In this document: piece by piece, positions 22,335 through 32,190 of the stretch
Layout: every line of letters starts with the position of its first letter
Position numbering within the stretch: the first letter of the stretch is position 1
NCBI RefSeq assembly: GCF_003113495.2
Contig: NZ_CP084506.1
Location: 682,001 to 746,000 of the forward strand
Length of the DNA: 64,000 nucleotides
DNA from: Edwardsiella tarda ATCC 15947 = NBRC 105688
GTDB lineage: Bacteria; Pseudomonadota; Gammaproteobacteria; Enterobacterales; Enterobacteriaceae
Reading direction: 5' to 3'
Position numbers and translations under genes: made by a program
The notes under the pieces: generated by a model
Database searches by the model: none
What the model saw: the letters and a program-made list of their open reading frames with translations, nothing else
What the model was told of the DNA's origin: nothing

Positions 22335-23072
22335 ATGCTGGACAATATTCGCATCGTGCTGGTGGAAACGTCCCACACCGGCAACATGGGGTCGACGGCT
22401 CGCGCCATGAAGACCATGGGGCTGACCAACCTGTACCTGGTGAATCCGCTGGTGCGCCCCGACTCGCAGGCTATCGCCTTGGCGGCGGGCGCCAGCGACG
22501 TGATTGGCAACGCCACCATCGTGGACAGCTTCGACGAGGCGATTGCCGGTTGCAGCCTGGTAGTGGGGACGAGCGCTCGCTCGCGCTCACTCCCCTGGCC
22601 GATGTTGGAACCACGAGAGTGCGGCCAGCGTGCGGCGCAGGAGTCGGAGCATGCGCCGGTCGCCATCGTGTTTGGTCGCGAGCGCGTCGGTCTGACCAAT
22701 GATGAGTTGCAGAAGTGCCATTACCATGTGCAGATCCCGGCCAACCCGGAATACACCTCGCTGAACCTGGCGATGGCGGTGCAGATCCTCAGCTATGAGA
22801 TCCGCGTCGCCCATCTGGATCGTCAGGCGGCCAAGTACCCGCCGGTAGGCGAAGAGGCCTACCCGCTGGTCGATGATTTGGAGCGCTTCTATAGCCACCT
22901 GGAGCAGACGCTGCATCATACCGGCTTTATCCGTGAAAAGAATCCGGGTCAGGTGATGAACCGTCTACGTCGCTTGTTTACCCGCGCGCGTCCCGAGGCG
23001 CAGGAGCTGAATATTTTGCGCGGTATTTTGGCGTCGATTGATAAGTACCACGCAGAACGGCACGAAAGTTAA
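22335..23072 (+). CDS. trmJ: tRNA (cytidine/uridine-2'-O-)-methyltransferase TrmJ
   Basis: TrmJ methylates the 2'-OH of residue 32 in several tRNAs using SAM. The 245-residue product is a SPOUT methyltransferase. The N-terminal [21 protein letters not shown] binds RNA and SAM, and the knot region includes [14 protein letters not shown] and [17 protein letters not shown]. It precedes iscR, as in E. coli, with a 221-bp regulatory gap in between. Confidence 0.95.
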   Translation: MLDNIRIVLVETSHTGNMGSTARAMKTMGLTNLYLVNPLVRPDSQAIALAAGASDVIGNATIVDSFDEAIAGCSLVVGTSARSRSLPWPMLEPRECGQRAAQESEHAPVAIVFGRERVGLTNDELQKCHYHVQIPANPEYTSLNLAMAVQILSYEIRVAHLDRQAAKYPPVGEEAYPLVDDLERFYSHLEQTLHHTGFIREKNPGQVMNRLRRLFTRARPEAQELNILRGILASIDKYHAERHES

Positions 23073-23178
23073 CACTCCCGGCCGTTATAGCATAGTAGAA
23101 TACTAGGGTATTCCGGCGACGAGTGTTCATCGCGTTATCATTCGGTTTTCACTGATAAATACTACGAGCGGTACGGTA

Positions 23179-23203
23179 ATACCTGAGTAAAATAGTAGGA
23201 TAA
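23179..23203 (+). promoter_or_regulatory. Candidate IscR type-1 site, upstream copy
   Basis: ATACCTGAGTAAAATAGTAGGATAA fits the type-1 consensus ATASYYGACTRWWWYAGTCRRSTAT with few mismatches (GAGT for GACT, AGTA for AGTC). It abuts the downstream copy at 23204. Confidence 0.6.
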
Positions 23204-23228
23204 ATAGTTGACTGAAATAGTCAGGAAT
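23204..23228 (+). promoter_or_regulatory. Candidate IscR type-1 site overlapping the isc promoter
   Basis: ATAGTTGACTGAAATAGTCAGGAAT matches the IscR type-1 consensus at all but one position. It lies 65 bp before iscR and directly follows a second, weaker copy. In E. coli, [2Fe-2S]-IscR bound to such tandem sites represses the isc operon. Confidence 0.8.
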
Positions 23229-23293
23229 GAGAGGATGAACTTGTTAAATAATCGTGCATGTTTCACTTCTTACTCCCAAAGGGACTATTAGCC

Positions 23294-23791
23294 ATGAGAC
23301 TGACATCCAAAGGGCGTTATGCCGTAACTGCCATGCTCGATGTGGCACTTCACTCTCAGGAAGGGCCGGTACCGCTGGCGGATATTTCAGAACGCCAGGG
23401 GATCTCTCTCTCATACCTGGAGCAACTGTTTTCTCGCCTGCGTAAAAACGGCTTGGTCGCCAGCGTGCGCGGTCCCGGCGGTGGTTATCTGCTGGGCAAA
23501 GACGCCGCAGACATTGCCGTTGGGGCGGTGATTACGGCCGTCGATGAGTCGGTTGACGCCACCCGTTGCCAGGGTAAGGGGGGCTGCCAAGGCGGTACGC
23601 GTTGCTTGACTCACGCCTTATGGCGCGATCTGAGCGAACGCATCAGCGGTTTTCTCAATAACATTTCACTGGCGGAGCTGGTCAATAACCAAGAGGTTTT
23701 GGTTGTGGCCGACCGGCAGGATATGGACGTTCGGCGCAACATCGTGCCATCAGGACGTCAGGACATGATTAACGTGAACCTGCGCGCCTAA
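23294..23791 (+). CDS. iscR: Fe-S cluster-sensing transcriptional regulator IscR
   Basis: IscR is an Rrf2-family regulator that senses Fe-S status and represses the isc operon when it holds a [2Fe-2S] cluster. Starting at the ATG at 23294 gives 165 residues, beginning [15 protein letters not shown]. The frame extends 12 codons upstream but loses the conserved N-terminus. The winged-helix domain contains [19 protein letters not shown]. Cluster ligands Cys92, Cys98, Cys104 and His107 are all present. It is the first gene of iscRSUA-hscBA-fdx-iscX. Confidence 0.97.
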   Translation: MRLTSKGRYAVTAMLDVALHSQEGPVPLADISERQGISLSYLEQLFSRLRKNGLVASVRGPGGGYLLGKDAADIAVGAVITAVDESVDATRCQGKGGCQGGTRCLTHALWRDLSERISGFLNNISLAELVNNQEVLVVADRQDMDVRRNIVPSGRQDMINVNLRA

Positions 23792-23860
23792 GCGCAGGCA
23801 CGGCGTTGAATGATCACCCGTAAACAAATCATTTTTGGAAGTGATGTACGGAGCAATAGA

Positions 23861-25075
23861 ATGAAATTACCGATTTATATGGACTACTCCGCCACGACGC
23901 CGGCTGATCCGCGTGTGGCCGAGAAGATGATGCAGTATCTGACGCTAGACGGTACTTTCGGTAACCCGGCTTCCCGCTCTCACCGCTTTGGCTGGCAGGC
24001 TGAAGAGGCGGTAGATGTGGCGCGCAACAACATTGCCGAGCTGGTAGGTGCCGATCCGCGTGAAATCGTGTTTACCTCGGGCGCGACCGAGGCCGACAAC
24101 CTGGCGATCAAAGGGGCGGCGAACTTCTATCAGAAGAAGGGCAAGCACATTATCACCAGCAAGACCGAGCATAAGGCGGTGCTGGATACCTGCCGTCAGC
24201 TGGAGCGTGAAGGCTTTGAGGTGACCTATATGGCACCACAACCCAACGGCCTGATCGATCTGAAAGAGCTGGAAGCGGCGATGCGTGATGACACCATCCT
24301 GGTCTCCATCATGCATGTCAACAACGAGATCGGCATCATTCAGGATATTGAGACCATCGGCGAGATGTGCCGCGCGCGTGGCATCATTTTCCATGTCGAC
24401 GCCACGCAAAGCGTGGGCAAACTGCCGATTGATCTGAGCAAACTGAAAGTGGATCTGATGTCCTTCTCCGGTCATAAGATCTACGGCCCGAAAGGCATCG
24501 GGGCACTGTATGTGCGTCGTAAGCCGCGTGTTCGTATCGAGGCGCAGATGCATGGCGGTGGTCACGAGCGTGGTATGCGCTCCGGTACGCTGCCGGTGCA
24601 TCAGATCGTCGGGATGGGGGAAGCCTATCGCATCGCCAAGGAAGAGATGCCGACGGAAGTACCGCGTCTGCGCGCCCTGCGCGATCGCCTGTGGAACGGG
24701 CTGAAGGATATCGAAGAGGTGTACCTGAACGGCTCGTTGGAGCAGGGGGCGCCGAATATCCTGAATGTCAGCTTTAACTTTGTTGAAGGGGAATCCCTGA
24801 TCATGGCGCTGAAGGATCTGGCCGTCTCTTCCGGTTCGGCCTGTACCTCCGCCAGTCTGGAGCCATCCTATGTGCTGCGTGCACTGGGCCTGAACGATGA
24901 GCTGGCGCACAGCTCCATCCGCTTCTCTCTGGGGCGCTTTACCACGGAAGAAGAAGTCGACTACGCCATCGATCTGGTGCGTAACTCCATCGGCCGTCTG
25001 CGTGACCTCTCTCCGCTGTGGGAGATGCATAAGCAGGGCGTGGATCTCAGCACCATCGAATGGGCTGCCCATTAA
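23861..25075 (+). CDS. iscS: Cysteine desulfurase IscS
   Basis: IscS takes sulfur from cysteine as a persulfide and passes it to IscU, TusA and ThiI for clusters, tRNA thiolation and thiamine. I chose the ATG at 23861 (GGAG upstream), giving 404 residues exactly as in E. coli. PLP-binding Lys206 lies in [10 protein letters not shown]. Active-site Cys328 lies in [14 protein letters not shown] on the mobile loop. In E. coli the RNA RyhB acts on the iscR-iscS gap; I cannot confirm a pairing site here. Confidence 0.98.
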   Translation: MKLPIYMDYSATTPADPRVAEKMMQYLTLDGTFGNPASRSHRFGWQAEEAVDVARNNIAELVGADPREIVFTSGATEADNLAIKGAANFYQKKGKHIITSKTEHKAVLDTCRQLEREGFEVTYMAPQPNGLIDLKELEAAMRDDTILVSIMHVNNEIGIIQDIETIGEMCRARGIIFHVDATQSVGKLPIDLSKLKVDLMSFSGHKIYGPKGIGALYVRRKPRVRIEAQMHGGGHERGMRSGTLPVHQIVGMGEAYRIAKEEMPTEVPRLRALRDRLWNGLKDIEEVYLNGSLEQGAPNILNVSFNFVEGESLIMALKDLAVSSGSACTSASLEPSYVLRALGLNDELAHSSIRFSLGRFTTEEEVDYAIDLVRNSIGRLRDLSPLWEMHKQGVDLSTIEWAAH

Positions 25076-25105
25076 TCCTCAGGACACCATTTTAGGAGCA
25101 TCGAT

Positions 25106-25492
25106 ATGGCTTACAGCGATAAAGTGATCGACCACTATGAAAACCCGCGCAACGTCGGATCCTTCGACAACAGCGATCCGAGCGTCGGCAGCGGCATGGT
25201 CGGCGCGCCGGCTTGCGGCGACGTGATGAAGTTGCAGATTAAAGTCAACAACGAGGGTATTATTGAAGACGCTCGTTTCAAGACCTATGGCTGTGGTTCC
25301 GCCATCGCCTCCAGCTCGCTGGTGACCGAATGGGTCAAGGGGAAATCCCTGGATCAGGCGGCAGAGATCAAGAACACCGATATCGCCGAGGAGTTGGCGT
25401 TGCCACCGGTGAAGATCCACTGTTCTATCCTGGCGGAAGACGCCATCAAGGCGGCGATCGCCGATTATAAGAGCAAACATAACGCGGAGTAA
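25106..25492 (+). CDS. iscU: Fe-S cluster scaffold protein IscU
   Basis: IscU is the scaffold on which [2Fe-2S] clusters are built from IscS sulfur and iron. The 128-residue product has the three cluster cysteines Cys37, Cys63 and Cys106, with Asp39 and His105. The motif LPPVK (residues 99-103), which HscA recognises, is intact. It lies 30 bp after iscS. Confidence 0.98.
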   Translation: MAYSDKVIDHYENPRNVGSFDNSDPSVGSGMVGAPACGDVMKLQIKVNNEGIIEDARFKTYGCGSAIASSSLVTEWVKGKSLDQAAEIKNTDIAEELALPPVKIHCSILAEDAIKAAIADYKSKHNAE

Positions 25493-25505
25493 TTGCCGCG
25501 GACTT

Positions 25506-25526
25506 CGGCGGCCTCTTCGGCCGCCG
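25506..25526 (+). other. Intercistronic hairpin between iscU and iscA
   Basis: CGGCGGCC (25506-25513) and GGCCGCCG (25519-25526) form a perfect 8-bp stem with loop TCTTC. There is no strong T-run directly after it. It may stabilise or process the isc mRNA rather than end it. Confidence 0.5.
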
Positions 25527-25558
25527 TCACCCTGACTATTTTTGACTGAGGTTGTTGT

Positions 25559-25882
25559 ATGTCGATTACCATGAGCGACTCCGCTGCAAAGCGCGTACAG
25601 ACATTTTTGACCAATCGCGGTAAGGGATTGGGCCTGCGTCTGGGGGTGAAGACCTCGGGCTGTTCGGGCATGGCGTATGTGCTGGAGTTTGTCGATGTCC
25701 TGAACGAGGACGATGTGGTTTTCGAAGATAAAGGGGTGAAAGTCATCGTTGACGGTAAGAGCCTGGTCTATCTGGACGGCACCGAGCTGGACTTCGTCAA
25801 AGAGGGGCTGAACGAGGGCTTTAAGTTCAACAACCCGAACGTCAAGAACGAGTGTGGTTGCGGCGAAAGTTTCAACGTCTAA
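25559..25882 (+). CDS. iscA: Iron-sulfur cluster assembly protein IscA
   Basis: IscA is an A-type carrier that helps deliver clusters, chiefly for [4Fe-4S] targets. The 107-residue product has Cys35 in SGCSG and Cys99 and Cys101 in NECGCGESF. Its paralogue ErpA is encoded at 59364-59708 in this window. The frame overlaps no neighbour once hscB is started at 25950. Confidence 0.97.
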   Translation: MSITMSDSAAKRVQTFLTNRGKGLGLRLGVKTSGCSGMAYVLEFVDVLNEDDVVFEDKGVKVIVDGKSLVYLDGTELDFVKEGLNEGFKFNNPNVKNECGCGESFNV

Positions 25883-25949
25883 TCCCACGCATCGTCATCC
25901 GTCGGCGCCATACGGCGCCGCATTTCCGTTATCAGCATCAGAGTACGGC

Positions 25950-26468
25950 ATGGACTATTTCACGCTTTTTGGGCTGCCGACACGTTATGAAGTCGACGGC
26001 AATCTGCTCGCTGCGCGTTTTCAGGAGTTGCAGCGCCAGTTTCATCCCGATCGTTTCGCCACCGCGCCCGAGCGCGAGCGTCTCCTGGCCATCCAACAGG
26101 CCGCCACCATCAACGACGGCTACCAGACCCTGAAGCATCCTCTCAAGCGCGCCGAATATCTGCTCTCGCTCCATGGTTTCGACATCAATAATGAACAGCA
26201 GACGATGCACGATACGGCCTTTCTGATGGAACAGATGGCGTTGCGCGAGGAGCTGGAGGCGTTGGCGCAGCAGGCCGACGCCGAAGCGGCATTAATGAAC
26301 TTTGCCGCCAGGATCGCTAAAATGGTACAGACACGCAGCGCGCAGCTGGTCAACGATTTGGACCGCCAGGCGTGGTCATCGGCGGCCGACAGCGTACGCA
26401 AGCTGCGCTTTCTCGACAAACTTCACCAGCAGGTCGAACAGCTCGAAGAGCGACTGCTGGGGATGTAA
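25950..26468 (+). CDS. hscB: Fe-S co-chaperone HscB (Hsc20)
   Basis: HscB is the J-protein that brings IscU to HscA and stimulates its ATPase. Starting at the ATG at 25950 gives 172 residues, one more than E. coli, beginning [10 protein letters not shown]. The frame is open upstream into iscA but that part has no similarity to the family. The J-domain HPD motif is at residues 32-34. The C-terminal three-helix domain that binds IscU ends LEERLLGM. It lies 30 bp before hscA. Confidence 0.97.
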   Translation: MDYFTLFGLPTRYEVDGNLLAARFQELQRQFHPDRFATAPERERLLAIQQAATINDGYQTLKHPLKRAEYLLSLHGFDINNEQQTMHDTAFLMEQMALREELEALAQQADAEAALMNFAARIAKMVQTRSAQLVNDLDRQAWSSAADSVRKLRFLDKLHQQVEQLEERLLGM

Positions 26469-26498
26469 CCCTATTTTGACGGATTAACGGAAGCGAAC

Positions 26499-28349
26499 AT
26501 GGCGTTATTACAAATCAGTGAGCCGGGGCTAAGCGCCGCGCCGCATCAGCGTCGGCTGGCGGCGGGTATCGATCTGGGCACCACCAACTCTCTGGTGGCG
26601 ACCGTGCGTAGCGGCCAGGCCGAAACGCTGGCCGATGAGCAGGGACGCCACCTGCTGCCCTCGGTGGTGCGCTACCAAGCGGAGGGGCTGCTGGTGGGTG
26701 CGGAGGCGCGCGCGCAGGCCGCCACGGATCCGCTCAACACCGTCAGCTCGATCAAACGCATGATGGGGCGCTCACTGGCCGACATTCAGGCGCGCTATCC
26801 CCATCTGCCTTACCAGATGACGGCCAGCGAGAGCGGGATGCCGCAGTTGGCTACCGCCGCAGGCAACGTCAACCCGATCCAGGTGTCTGCCGACATCCTC
26901 GCCGCGCTCTCTGCGCGGGCGCAGGCGTCGCTGGGGGGCGAGCTGGACGGGGTGGTGATCACCGTTCCAGCCTATTTCGATGACGCTCAGCGTCAGGGGA
27001 CGAAAGACGCGGCGCGTCTGGCCGGGCTGCATGTCTTGCGCCTGCTCAACGAGCCGACGGCCGCCGCGATCGCCTATGGCCTGGATTCGGGCCAGGAAGG
27101 GGTGATCGCCGTCTACGATCTGGGGGGCGGGACCTTCGATATCTCCATCCTACGCCTGAGCCGTGGCGTCTTCGAGGTGCTGGCCACCGGCGGTGACTCT
27201 GCATTGGGGGGGGATGATTTTGACCACCTGTTGGCCGATTGGCTGCGTGAACAGTCCGGGATGCACGATCGCCGCGATGCCGGATTGGCACGCCGCTTCT
27301 TGGATGCCGCCGTGGCGGCCAAGATCGCCCTCAGTAGCCAGGAGCAGGTTGAGGTCTGTGTCGATGATTGGCGGGGGCAGGTAAGCCGTGCGCAGTTCGA
27401 CGCGCTGATCGCTCCGCTGGTGAAGCGTACCCTGTTAGCCTGCCGTCGCGCGCTGAAGGATGCCGCCGTCGGCGTCGAAGAGGTGCTCGAGGTGGTGATG
27501 GTCGGCGGCTCGACGCGTGTGCCGCTGGTGCGTAGCCTGGTGGGGGATTTCTTCGGTCGCCCGCCGTTGACCGCCATCGATCCCGACCGGGTGGTGGCGA
27601 TCGGGGCGGCGATCCAGGCCGATATTCTGGTCGGCAACAAGCCGGACGCCGAGATGCTGCTGCTGGACGTGATCCCGCTCTCTCTGGGGCTGGAAACCAT
27701 GGGCGGCTTAGTCGAGAAGGTCATCCCGCGCAACACCACCATTCCGGTGGCCCGAGCACAAGAGTTCACCACCTTCAAGGATGGTCAGACGGCGATGATG
27801 ATCCATGTGGTGCAGGGCGAACGTGAGCTGGTGCAAGACAACCGTTCCCTGGCGCGCTTCACCCTGCGCGGTATTCCGCCGCTGCCGGCGGGCGGCGCCC
27901 ATATTCGCGTCACCTTCCAGGTTGATGCCGACGGGTTGCTCAGCGTCACTGCGATGGAGAAATCCACCGGGGTGCAGGCGGCGATCCAGGTGAAGCCCTC
28001 CTATGGGCTGAGCGAGGATGAGATTGTCGGCATGATCCAATCGTCGATGGCGAACGCCGAAGGCGATCTCAGCGCTCGCATGTTGGCGGAGCAAAAAGTC
28101 GAGGCCGCGCGCGTGCTGGAAAGCCTGCGTGGCGCGTTGCAGCAGGACAGTGCCCTGCTGAGCGCAGAGGAACTGGCGGCGATCCGCCAGGTTGAGGATG
28201 GGCTGCAAGCGGCCGCCGCCGGCGATGATACGGCGGCGATCGAAGCGGCGATCCAAGCACTGGATGCACAAACCCAAGAATTTGCCGCGCGACGCATGGA
28301 TGCCTCCATCCGTCGTGCACTGGCCGGTCACTCTGTGGATGAGGTTTAA
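26499..28349 (+). CDS. hscA: Fe-S protein maturation chaperone HscA (Hsp70)
   Basis: HscA is the specialised Hsp70 that binds the LPPVK motif of IscU and drives cluster release. The 616-residue length equals E. coli. Hsp70 signatures are present: [31 protein letters not shown] and [14 protein letters not shown]. The C-terminal substrate-binding domain is complete. It is spaced 30 bp from hscB and 2 bp from fdx. Confidence 0.98.
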   Translation: MALLQISEPGLSAAPHQRRLAAGIDLGTTNSLVATVRSGQAETLADEQGRHLLPSVVRYQAEGLLVGAEARAQAATDPLNTVSSIKRMMGRSLADIQARYPHLPYQMTASESGMPQLATAAGNVNPIQVSADILAALSARAQASLGGELDGVVITVPAYFDDAQRQGTKDAARLAGLHVLRLLNEPTAAAIAYGLDSGQEGVIAVYDLGGGTFDISILRLSRGVFEVLATGGDSALGGDDFDHLLADWLREQSGMHDRRDAGLARRFLDAAVAAKIALSSQEQVEVCVDDWRGQVSRAQFDALIAPLVKRTLLACRRALKDAAVGVEEVLEVVMVGGSTRVPLVRSLVGDFFGRPPLTAIDPDRVVAIGAAIQADILVGNKPDAEMLLLDVIPLSLGLETMGGLVEKVIPRNTTIPVARAQEFTTFKDGQTAMMIHVVQGERELVQDNRSLARFTLRGIPPLPAGGAHIRVTFQVDADGLLSVTAMEKSTGVQAAIQVKPSYGLSEDEIVGMIQSSMANAEGDLSARMLAEQKVEAARVLESLRGALQQDSALLSAEELAAIRQVEDGLQAAAAGDDTAAIEAAIQALDAQTQEFAARRMDASIRRALAGHSVDEV

Positions 28350-28351
28350 AC

Positions 28352-28687
28352 ATGCCAAAAATCGTATTTCTGCCCAATCAGGAACACTGCCCCGAGGGCG
28401 CGGTGATCGAGGCCCAGGAAGGTGAAACGATCCTTGATGCCGCGCTGCGCAACGGGATTGAAATTGAACACGCTTGCGAGAAGTCTTGCGCTTGCACCAC
28501 CTGCCACTGCATCGTTCGTGAAGGCTTCGACTCCTTGGCGGAGAGCAGCGAGCTGGAGGATGACATGCTAGATAAGGCTTGGGGCTTGGAGCCGGAGAGC
28601 CGTTTAAGCTGCCAGGCTCGGGTCGCGGCAGAGGATCTGGTCGTCGAGATCCCGCGTTATACCGTCAACCATGCGCGGGAGCACTAA
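28352..28687 (+). CDS. fdx: [2Fe-2S] ferredoxin Fdx
   Basis: Fdx supplies electrons for cluster assembly on IscU. The 111-residue product equals the E. coli length. Cluster ligands are Cys42, Cys48, Cys51 and Cys87; the extra conserved Cys46 is also present. The ATG is 2 bp after the hscA stop and the stop is 1 bp before the iscX start, so translation is likely coupled. Confidence 0.97.
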   Translation: MPKIVFLPNQEHCPEGAVIEAQEGETILDAALRNGIEIEHACEKSCACTTCHCIVREGFDSLAESSELEDDMLDKAWGLEPESRLSCQARVAAEDLVVEIPRYTVNHAREH

Positions 28688-28688
28688 G

Positions 28689-28889
28689 GTGGGACTGAAA
28701 TGGCACGATAGCCGCGCCATCGGCGAGGCATTGTATGACGCGCATCCCGACGTTTCGCCGCAGAGCGTACGTTTTACCGACCTGCACCGTTGGATCTGCG
28801 CGCTCGATGAGTTCGACGACGATCCGGCGGCCTCGAATGAAAAAATTCTGGAAGCGATCCTGCTGGTTTGGTTAGATGAGGCAGAGTGA
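28689..28889 (+). CDS. iscX: Fe-S assembly adaptor IscX (YfhJ)
   Basis: IscX is a small acidic protein that binds IscS and iron and tunes its desulfurase activity. I chose the GTG at 28689, which gives the conserved start MGLKWHDS and the expected 66 residues; GGGAG lies upstream within fdx. The overlapping ATG at 28671 would add six non-conserved residues. The C-terminus [17 protein letters not shown] is typical. It is the last gene of the isc operon. Confidence 0.95.
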   Translation: MGLKWHDSRAIGEALYDAHPDVSPQSVRFTDLHRWICALDEFDDDPAASNEKILEAILLVWLDEAE

Positions 28890-28937
28890 GCAGGGCAGCC
28901 CCGCCGTCGAATCTGGCGTGTGGGTGCCGCCCGGGCA

Positions 28938-28961
28938 AGCCACCCGTAGGGGTGGCTTTTT
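28938..28961 (+). terminator. Terminator of the isc operon
   Basis: AGCCACCC (28938-28945) pairs with GGGTGGCT (28950-28957) around GTAG, followed by TTTTA. It separates isc from pepB. Confidence 0.8.
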
Positions 28962-29022
28962 ACTATTGGCGCCGTGCCAGCAAGGGCTGGTGCGGGCCGT
29001 GTAAGCAAGCGGGAGAATTAGC

Positions 29023-30324
29023 ATGACGAATGAATTGATGCCGATCCGTTTATCGCGTCAGGCCGCCGATGCACGTTGGGGCAACGATGCCTTAGTGAGC
29101 GCCGACGCCCAAGGGATGACCATCCATGCCGGAGAAGGGGTCGATATCGGGCTGATCCAGCGTGCGGCGCGTCGCCTCGATGGACAAGGCGTGAAGCGTG
29201 TCGCCTTGGTCGGCGATGATTGGAGCCTGGCCGCCAGTTGGGCCTTCTGGCTGGGTTACCGTAACCCGAAAGGCGGCCAGCAGATCGAATGGCCGGCGTT
29301 GAGCGCCGCCGATCGCAGCGAGCTGGATCGGCGTCTGGCGAGTGTCGACTGGGTCCGCGAGATCATCAATACCCCGGCGGAGGCCTTGGGGCCGTCCCAA
29401 CTGGCGCAACGTGCGGTCGATCTGCTGTGCGCTCAGGCCTGCGACAGCATCCACTACCGCATCACCAAGGGGGAGGATCTGCGTGAGCAGGGTTATATGG
29501 GGCTGCACAGCGTCGGGCGTGGCTCGTCTCGCTCTCCGGCTCTGTTAGAGCTGGATTATAACCCGAGCGGTGATCCGGCGACGCCGGTGCTGGCCTGCCT
29601 GGTCGGTAAAGGTATCACCTTCGACTCCGGTGGCTATAGCTTGAAGCAGAGCGCCTACATGGATTCGATGAAGTCCGACATGGGTGGTGCGGCACTGCTG
29701 ACCGGCGCGCTGGCGCTGGCCATCGCCCAGGGGCTTCAGGCGCGGGTCAAACTCTACCTGTGTTGCGCCGATAACCTGGTGAGCGGTAACGCCTTTAAGC
29801 TGGGCGACATCATCCATTACCGTAACGGTAAGCGGGTTGAGATCATGAACACCGACGCCGAAGGGCGCTTGGTGCTGGCCGATGGTTTGATCGATGCCTC
29901 GCGTCAGAATCCTCGCCTGATCATCGACTGTGCCACCCTGACCGGTGCCGCCAAGACCGCCCTCGGTGGCGACTATCACGCGTTGTTCTCCTTCGACGAC
30001 GCCTTGGCGGCGGCATTGCAGGCGAGCGCGGCCCAGGAGGATGAGCCCTTCTGGCGTCTGCCGCTGGCCGAGTTCCACCGCAGCCAGTTGCCATCTTCCT
30101 TCGCCGATCTCAGCAACGTGGCCGGAGCGGCGCACTCCGCCGGTGCCAGCACGGCGGCGGCATTCCTGTCACACTTCGTCAGCGACTATCGCCACGGTTG
30201 GTTGCATATCGACTGTAGCGCCACCTACCGCAAGTCGGCGGTGGATCAGTGGGCGGCTGGCGCGACGGGTATCGGGGTGCGGACATTGGCGCGCCTGCTG
30301 CTTAATCAGGCCGCGTGCTGCTAA
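29023..30324 (+). CDS. pepB: Peptidase B (M17 leucyl aminopeptidase family)
   Basis: PepB is a broad-specificity cytosolic aminopeptidase of the M17 dinuclear-metal family. The 433-residue product has the metal-site segment [16 protein letters not shown] and the family signature [12 protein letters not shown], plus [14 protein letters not shown]. It follows iscX, as in E. coli, but a terminator in between suggests its own promoter or read-through. Confidence 0.95.
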   Translation: MTNELMPIRLSRQAADARWGNDALVSADAQGMTIHAGEGVDIGLIQRAARRLDGQGVKRVALVGDDWSLAASWAFWLGYRNPKGGQQIEWPALSAADRSELDRRLASVDWVREIINTPAEALGPSQLAQRAVDLLCAQACDSIHYRITKGEDLREQGYMGLHSVGRGSSRSPALLELDYNPSGDPATPVLACLVGKGITFDSGGYSLKQSAYMDSMKSDMGGAALLTGALALAIAQGLQARVKLYLCCADNLVSGNAFKLGDIIHYRNGKRVEIMNTDAEGRLVLADGLIDASRQNPRLIIDCATLTGAAKTALGGDYHALFSFDDALAAALQASAAQEDEPFWRLPLAEFHRSQLPSSFADLSNVAGAAHSAGASTAAAFLSHFVSDYRHGWLHIDCSATYRKSAVDQWAAGATGIGVRTLARLLLNQAACC

Positions 30325-30403
30325 CGTGATGCTGTTGGCCTCGCCTGCATGGCGGGGCCGTTAGCCTGAGAGAAGATGGAATCGGATAACAGGAGTGAGT
30401 ACG

Positions 30404-31270
30404 GTGTGCGCAAGCGATAATCATCCACAGCCTGGCGAACAGCCGCACGATCATCACCATGATCATCACCATGCGACGCCGGAGGAGCGGCTCGAGGCGA
30501 GCCTGATGCAGGCGAGCCGCGATCCCGCTTACCTGGCGTTATTCTACCGCGAGCTGCTGGCGGCGACGGTCTATCTACCGTTGCGTGCGGCGAGCGCAGA
30601 GGGCGAGCAGGATGAGGGGGTGGAGATCGAACACTGGGAGATGAGCGATGGAAGTAGCGTCATCCCCTTCTTCTCATCGCCTCAGCGTCTGCAACAGGCG
30701 CTGGGCGGTGAGGCGGCAGGCGCGGTGACGGCGTTGCCGGCGCGCGAGTTGTTTAGCCTGACCCGTGGCGAGCAGTTATTCCTCAACCCGAAGTGTGAAC
30801 AGGGCAAAGCCTTCTATCCACAAGAGATTGCCATGCTCCTAGCGAGTGATGGCATGGCGCCGTCGCAGAGTCTGGTGATCGACGGTGGGCAGTCGATTCG
30901 TATCGGGCCGTTGGAGAGCCCGCCAGAGGCGTTGCAAGCGGGACTGGCGACGCTGTGCGGGCAACGCGAGCTGGTGCGTAGCGCTTGGTTGGTGCATTTC
31001 CAAGATCCGCAGTGTGATGAGCAGCCCGTCTTGTTGCTGGCATTGGAGTTGGAGGGCGACGACGAGGCGGCTCACCAGGTGTTGATCCACGAGGCGGGAA
31101 CCCTGGTCAGTGGCTTGCTGGAGCAGGATGAGGTGGTGGATGTCTGCTGTATTCGCCGCACGCAAGCCGATCCGCTGGCTGACTATCTACGTACCCATAT
31201 CACCCCCGCCTACCAACGGCGTTGGGGGGGATGGTTACGTAATGCCATTCCCATCGCGCCGAGTTGTTAA
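30404..31270 (+). CDS. sseB: Enhanced serine sensitivity protein SseB, with histidine-rich N-terminus
   Basis: This is the SseB family of unknown molecular role, named for serine sensitivity in E. coli and unrelated to the Salmonella type III SseB. I chose the GTG at 30404 because AGGAG at 30391-30395 is 8 bp upstream; a GTG at 30395 overlaps that site. The 288-residue product aligns with E. coli SseB (258) in the body, for example HWEMSDGSSVIPFF and YQRRWGGWLR. The N-terminus is about 30 residues longer and contains HDHHHDHHH, a possible metal-binding tail. sseA, pbpC and yfhM, found nearby in E. coli, are absent. Confidence 0.85.
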   Translation: MCASDNHPQPGEQPHDHHHDHHHATPEERLEASLMQASRDPAYLALFYRELLAATVYLPLRAASAEGEQDEGVEIEHWEMSDGSSVIPFFSSPQRLQQALGGEAAGAVTALPARELFSLTRGEQLFLNPKCEQGKAFYPQEIAMLLASDGMAPSQSLVIDGGQSIRIGPLESPPEALQAGLATLCGQRELVRSAWLVHFQDPQCDEQPVLLLALELEGDDEAAHQVLIHEAGTLVSGLLEQDEVVDVCCIRRTQADPLADYLRTHITPAYQRRWGGWLRNAIPIAPSC

Positions 31271-31571
31271 GCGCACCTCGCCTACCACCGTGTGCATCGC
31301 TGTGGTAGGCATCAAAAAATTCATATCTTTTTAACAAATTAACGCCGGGCACCATAGGCAACGCCCCGGCGCTCACCTTATAATCGACGCGCTTGGCCAG
31401 GATACCCTTTGGGGTGATATCGGGCCGGCGTTGCGCCGTCGCCGGAGGGATCCGTAAGTAAAATCTTCCGTCTGCTCATGGCGTTAGCATGGCCGGTCGG
31501 CTTTCTTCCGGCGCCGTGGCGCCGTAGAATCCCGCGCGGATTTTGATTCAAGCAGTCTGACAGGGGTAGAC
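31271..31571. other. Non-coding gap between sseB and ndk
   Basis: This gap should hold the ndk promoter. A GC-rich imperfect hairpin spans about 31343-31370 and a TATAAT-like hexamer lies at 31378-31383 without a convincing -35. No open frame has coding features. Confidence 0.4.
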
Positions 31572-32003
31572 ATGACCTTAGAACGTACCTTTTCCATCGT
31601 AAAACCGAATGCGGTTGCCAAAAATGTGATCGGCGCCATCTATGCACGCTTTGAGGCGGCAGGGTTGTCGATCGTCGCCGCTAAGATGGTGCACCTGACG
31701 CGCGAGCAGGCGGAAGGCTTCTATGCCGAGCATCGCGAGCGTCCTTTCTTTACTGGCTTGGTCAACTTTATGACCTCTGGGCCGATCATGGTACAGGTAC
31801 TGGAAGGGGAGGACGCGGTTCGGCGCAACCGTGAGATCATGGGGGCAACCAACCCGGAGAATGCCTTGGCGGGCACACTGCGTGCGGATTATGCCGATAG
31901 CCTGACGGAGAATGCGGTGCATGGCTCCGATTCGCCCGCCTCCGCCGAGCGGGAGATCGCCTACTTCTTCAGCGCCGACGAGCTCTGCCCGCGCACGCGT
32001 TGA
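31572..32003 (+). CDS. ndk: Nucleoside diphosphate kinase
   Basis: Ndk equilibrates nucleoside triphosphates by transferring the gamma-phosphate through a phosphohistidine. The 143-residue product equals E. coli Ndk. His117 in ENAVHGSDS is the phosphorylated residue. It precedes rlmN, as in E. coli. A GC-rich hairpin (32082-32104) follows and may act as a weak terminator. Confidence 0.97.
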   Translation: MTLERTFSIVKPNAVAKNVIGAIYARFEAAGLSIVAAKMVHLTREQAEGFYAEHRERPFFTGLVNFMTSGPIMVQVLEGEDAVRRNREIMGATNPENALAGTLRADYADSLTENAVHGSDSPASAEREIAYFFSADELCPRTR

Positions 32004-32081
32004 AGCCGTAGTCTGGCGGTGAAATCCGCCCCGGATGCACGATCGCCATGGCATCGTCTGGCGAGAGTGAGTACAATATAG

Positions 32082-32108
32082 CGCCCCGTGTTTCTACCGG
32101 GGCGTTAT
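32082..32108 (+). terminator. Possible weak terminator after ndk
   Basis: CGCCCCG (32082-32088) and CGGGGCG (32098-32104) form a 7-bp stem followed only by TTATTG. Some read-through into rlmN is likely. Confidence 0.4.
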
Positions 32109-32190
32109 TGTCTACCCGTTTTTCCATCTCGCCGCAGGCGGCGCGATGGCAATGAGCCGCAAAGTGTAACAACGAGGCCTAGCTATTTTT

